Source: Symbiodinium natans (taxonomy: Eukaryota > Sar > Dinophyceae > Suessiales > Symbiodiniaceae). From it: a stretch of 64,000 nucleotides of DNA. The DNA is taken from the NCBI GenBank assembly GCA_905221605.1, contig CAJNDS010002800.1, forward strand, positions 145,948 to 209,947. The letters are read 5' to 3'. The notes below the pieces were generated by a model. That model made no database searches, was not told the DNA's origin, and was given only the letters and a program-made list of their open reading frames with translations. Each line of letters opens with the position of its first letter. Position 1 is the stretch's first letter. The position numbers and the translations under genes were made by a program. Shown in pieces: positions 61,559-64,000 of this stretch.

Positions 61559-62199
61559 TTTGCTCGGTGGACTGAACCGGCTTGGACGATCAATTGCAAG
61601 AGAGGAAAGAGGGAGATCATTCAGGGTACATTTCGGGAAAGATGGCGTATGTTGCCACTCGGTCAGCTTCAACCATGCAATGTCTGCTGCAGTCATGTGA
61701 TGTCTGAGGGCCCAACTTTGCACACTGATTTCAAGAAATCGAAAAGCTCCCGACTTTCGGAAAACATGCAGGTACGTGGATTCCGCGTCCGGAATCCATA
61801 TCACAGCCAATGGATAGGTGTCTTCGTTGGCACCTGCCCTATCCATGGCCCAGGTGCCCCCTGCTCTTCAATGAAACTCAAGGTTCAATACGTTGGACGT
61901 GACTCCAATCACCCATGTACTAGGATGTCACACACACACACACACGGGGTTCCTTCGAAAAAGGCTTCGAGTGCTACAATGACTGACAACCCCCACCACC
62001 CCTTCAAGAATTGAGCCTTGGAACATCGAAGGAAAAACTCTTAAAGTGCTCCCGGCCGCTGGTAAAGAGAGCGAGCTCCCTGTGGAAGAGGCATCTGGGT
62101 TGCATTTTTAGACAACGACTCTTGAACCTGTCAGCGTAAACTTGAGCTACACCTCCCCGTTAATTTGAGGAAGTGCATCTTTGGTTTGGGGAAGGGGCT

Positions 62200-62950
62200 T
62201 TTTCGCCGGTTCTCAGAAATATAGCCTTTCTTATGGGCATAGTTCAGGGTTAATTAGTACGATTCGACTAATTATTGTTGTGAATGTAATACGGCCGGGA
62301 ACACGTTGATTTCTAATTATTCGTTGCATTAATAACTGCTTTTTTGTTCAGAGAACGATAATCTATTGTACATAGCAACGGAATACTACAATTAAGAATG
62401 TTCCTGGCCCTATTGCACCATTAAGCCTGTTCCCGGCCCTATTGCATTCGAAGCAACAGGTGTTGCCATGATTTGCTACGTAGCATTTGATGTAGTTAAG
62501 ATTTAGAAGCCTTAGGACTATCAACTAGTCACGCAAAAAAAAAACACTAAATTGAGCTAACAAGTATTTACGCTCCAGTATTGCGTCAAACCTTGCTAGT
62601 TTGATTAGGTTGATCAATGTGGACAGAAACTCTTAACCAAGCTGTTCTTGTGTAAGCCATTACTCCGAAAGAATCGTCAAAGTAATTGCTACTACTATTT
62701 CGACGCAACTCATCTACAGTTGTTCAATTCCGGCTGTAAGCGCAAACTACGGGTCGTCCGTGAGAAATGAAGAAAGCCCGTTAGTTACCGTGGTTAATCG
62801 AATTATTTTCTCTATTTAATGTATTCGCTTGCATCTTTTACAGCCGAAAACTCCCGTACAAGCTTGTGCGTGACATGTGTGATACTAACTCAGCCAACAA
62901 ATGGTAGGTACATTGGGGGGTAGGTAGCATCTGTGTATATTCCACATGTA
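62200..62950. other. AT-rich island without a recognised gene
   Basis: Composition turns AT-rich with frequent stops in all frames. The phrase CCTGGCCCTATTGCA and a near copy, CCCGGCCCTATTGCA, occur about 37 bases apart near 62405-62455. Confidence 0.45.
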
Positions 62951-63117
62951 TATTCTATCTCACTCTCTCTTTCGCTCTCTCTCCCCACTCACCCTTCCTC
63001 ACTCTCCCCCCCCCCCACTTCAACCCTGTCCCTCCCCCCACACGAGGAAACTCAAATAAAATCCCGAATTGCTTCCGGGGCCGTAAATAGACCCCTTCCC
63101 CTGAACCGGCAGAAGAG

Positions 63118-63486
63118 GCGGACTCCCTGGAAGCTTTCTTCACGCCGGGAGCTGGGCGCAAGTGCCCAGCTCTGGCTGTGGGCAGCCATGTCCTTATCCT
63201 TGGCAAGGACACTTCGGTGCAATGCAAAGGCTCAAGATTTTCTTGATTGCGCTTAAAAAATGTCAGATACTTAAGTAACTAAGGCATGTAGATGGGAAAT
63301 CGGAAACAATGAAAGACTGAACTCCTTGGACCGTTTTCACCGGCACACAGGACAAGATGCTTGTGATCGACACAGTTGCAAAAGCAGTGCGGGTGATCAA
63401 GCATCCTGGATGGTGCCTTTGCGCCAGCAACGGAGAGAATGTGTACTTTGTGAATGCTGCTGGGGCGGTACACCGAGCACAAAAAG
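63118..63486 (+). CDS. Two-exon segment, beta-propeller-like protein fragment
   Basis: Exon 63118-63207 reads ADSLEAFFTPGAGRKCPALA then VGSHVLILGK. A GA donor (GGCAAG|GACACT) and CACACAG|GACAAG join it in phase 0 to 63351-63486: DKMLVIDTVAKAVRVIKHPG, WCLCASNGENVYFVNAAGAV and HRAQK, closed by AAAAAG|GTCTGA. The joined text alternates short hydrophobic strands with turns, as in WD40-type or similar propellers, which is inference from pattern only. The gene continues beyond both ends; a further candidate (STLSAIEKSICEGTATAVDC) lies near 63740-63800. Confidence 0.5.
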
Positions 63487-64000
63487 GTCTGAAGGACGAG
63501 ACCTTTCCCGGAAGCCAAGTATTTTTGGGAACGTTTTCAGATCCAAGCGACCGATAAACATGTGATGTAATCGGAAGCTTATGCACCTAAAGACCCAAAC
63601 CTGCCACCTTCAAGGGAAGTTTTGTCAACTCTCTCTGACTGACTGAGGAAGCACTACTTTGGTCCGTGAGTTTTCGGGCACCCTGGATGTGTTGTTCAGA
63701 AGTTTCTCTCAAGTAATGCCCCCAAGAATTCCGCAAAAGCACCTTGAGCGCAATTGAAAAAAGCATATGCGAAGGCACTGCTACCGCCGTCGATTGCATT
63801 GAGCCCGTCTGCGACTTCGTGAAGGAGCCCACATGCCTCCTCAGGCCCCGTGACTCCGGATCAGTGCTGCCTGGATGCTCTTGGGAGTGTGGATGTGATC
63901 CTTCGCTGTCCTTTCCGACAAATTAAGCCAAAATAATGTCAGAGAGCTGCAAAAACAACCGAGGATCACGGGGCTTTGCGCTCTGCCAGGTTCAGTGCTG

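Noticed and set aside
60893-62014. 373-codon plus-strand frame
   Set aside because: Its middle is translation of the CA repeat and its sides lack protein-like composition; a neighbouring frame is open as well.

Overview
The window reads as nuclear DNA of a dinoflagellate, most likely a symbiodiniacean-type alga, and not as a prokaryotic, viral or organellar sequence. Four things point there. Genes are cut into many small exons whose introns begin with GC or GA about as often as, or more often than, GT, and end in AG followed by G. Very similar genes sit in a head-to-tail array with short spacers. Start codons follow AG|G sites within a few bases to about 30 bases, as expected if a spliced leader is added in trans. 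A single-exon AP-3 sigma gene carries a degenerate copy of the dinoflagellate spliced leader right before its ATG. No operons, ribosome binding sites, CRISPR arrays or rRNA were seen.

Layout. 0-15 kb is mostly non-coding, with scattered plus-strand exon candidates (about 0.6-0.9, 5.0, 6.9-8.8, 10.6-11.1 and 11.9 kb), a large CA/CGCA microsatellite at 2.3-2.57 kb and a GA tract at 13.2 kb. 15.3-20.0 kb holds three tandem copies of a two-exon gene for a fucosyltransferase-like protein. 21.3-25.4 kb holds a complete 14-exon asparagine synthetase-like gene that I could assemble in frame (503 codons plus stop). 28.2-30.8 kb has exon candidates of an unrecognised protein, one carrying a DSD motif typical of nucleotide-sugar-dependent glycosyltransferases. 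31-37 kb is largely repeats and apparent junk. 37.1-40.4 kb contains coding-like segments on both strands, so orientation probably switches there. 42-46.5 kb has several short plus-strand exon candidates, including a lysine-rich N-terminus at 43.46 kb. 48.15-48.47 kb is a MITE-like element with perfect 17-bp inverted ends. 52.3-53.5 kb has helical exon candidates. 55.54-56.0 kb is the AP-3 sigma retrogene. 58-59.6 kb and 63.1-63.5 kb have more exon candidates.

How the genes fit together. The recognisable functions are unrelated housekeeping-type roles: sugar transfer, amide nitrogen metabolism and vesicle coat assembly. The interest lies in genome mechanics: flexible splice donors, tandem amplification with gene conversion, intron ends that look like target-site duplications, and mRNA recycling through retroposition. 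Most open reading frames over 60 codons here are antisense shadows or read through repeats. Exon calls outside the three recognised loci are judgement by eye and carry low confidence.
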